In this document: positions 63,962-64,000 of the stretch, in pieces
Position numbering within the stretch: the first letter of the stretch is position 1
How the letters are laid out: each line of letters begins with the position of its first letter
NCBI GenBank assembly: GCA_028869255.1
Contig: CP110972.1
Location: 5,432,001-5,496,000, forward strand
Length of the DNA: 64,000 bases
From: Pseudomonas poae
GTDB taxonomy: Bacteria; Pseudomonadota; Gammaproteobacteria; Pseudomonadales; Pseudomonadaceae
Direction: 5' to 3'
Translations under genes and position numbers: made by a program
Notes under the pieces: model-generated
The model's input: only the letters and a program-made list of their open reading frames with translations
Database searches by the model: none
Told to the model about the DNA's origin: nothing

Positions 63962-64000
63962 TCAGAACTGAAAGTACAGAAACGGTACGGCGTCGCGGCT
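63962..64000 (-). CDS. wssH: C-terminal end of WssH, AlgI-like MBOAT O-acetyltransferase (5' part outside window)
   Basis: The last 12 codons read SRDAVPFLYFQF before the stop at 63962. The ending PFLYFQF is characteristic of AlgI-type membrane-bound O-acyltransferases. Its place directly before wssI supports WssH. Only this tail can be seen. Confidence 0.7.
   Translation of the reverse strand, partial: SRDAVPFLYFQF

Overview
The window is chromosomal DNA from a Pseudomonas of the P. fluorescens group. The evidence is a G+C-rich sequence, GTGGGAG-type REP doublets (REPINs) at gene borders, a fluorescens-type hut locus, and a gene order from fbp through typA, thiI, glnA, ntrBC, secB, gpmI, the his genes and mutY that I recall as matching the P. 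aeruginosa PA5091-PA5155 region. No prophage, IS element or CRISPR array was seen.

Layout. 1-10433 is the histidine-utilisation locus: hutH1 (cut by the window edge), hutV, hutW, hutX, hutT, hutU, hutD and hutC on the minus strand, with hutF divergent. HutC operators lie at the hutU promoter (a sigma-54 type) and between hutC and hutF. 10565-17586 holds a lipocalin, a small lipoprotein, fbp and a DUF3999/DUF2339 membrane pair. 17744-24474 holds glgP, a YkgJ-type cysteine protein, typA and thiI. 24570-31078 is the nitrogen-control block: glnA with a sigma-54 promoter, then ntrBC, separated by a small DUF6124-like gene with a striking leader, a secreted chorismate mutase and a broken gene. 31322-35615 holds an odd four-unit repeat array, a broken trmL, secB, grxC, a rhodanese-like protein and gpmI. 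35870-41413 holds envC (two frameshifts), ctpA, a DUF610 protein, a broken Vps62-like gene and a solute-binding protein. 41480-44526 is hisB-hisH-DUF2164-hisA-hisF. 44783-50496 holds an OFA-family transporter, asmA-mutY-yggX and tRNA-Phe. 50623-56715 is accessory: a membrane glycosyltransferase, a BASS symporter, a hydrolase and a frameshifted gabP. 57271-61476 is an amino-acid ABC transporter plus a methyltransferase. 61717-64000 is the end of a wss acetylated-cellulose cluster (wssH tail, wssI, wssJ).

Theme. Much of the window concerns nitrogen and amino acids: histidine breakdown and synthesis, glutamine synthetase with its NtrBC regulators, and several amino-acid transporters. Sigma-54 promoters and NtrC-like dyads connect the hut and gln genes.

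Main discovery candidate. The leader of the small DUF6124-like gene (about 26531-26709, minus strand) carries sequence blocks in the order A1-B1-B'-A'-A2-B2. The central B'-A' can pair either with A1-B1 or with A2-B2, both perfectly nested, and B2 contains part of the Shine-Dalgarno sequence. This is the arrangement of a two-state RNA switch, and I do not recognise it as a described class. Other notable points are a HutH paralogue without the MIO Ala-Ser-Gly, a nonsense codon in hutX, REPINs nested inside other REPs at the same internal point, and an unusual number of single-base frameshifts, several in homopolymers, which may be sequence errors.
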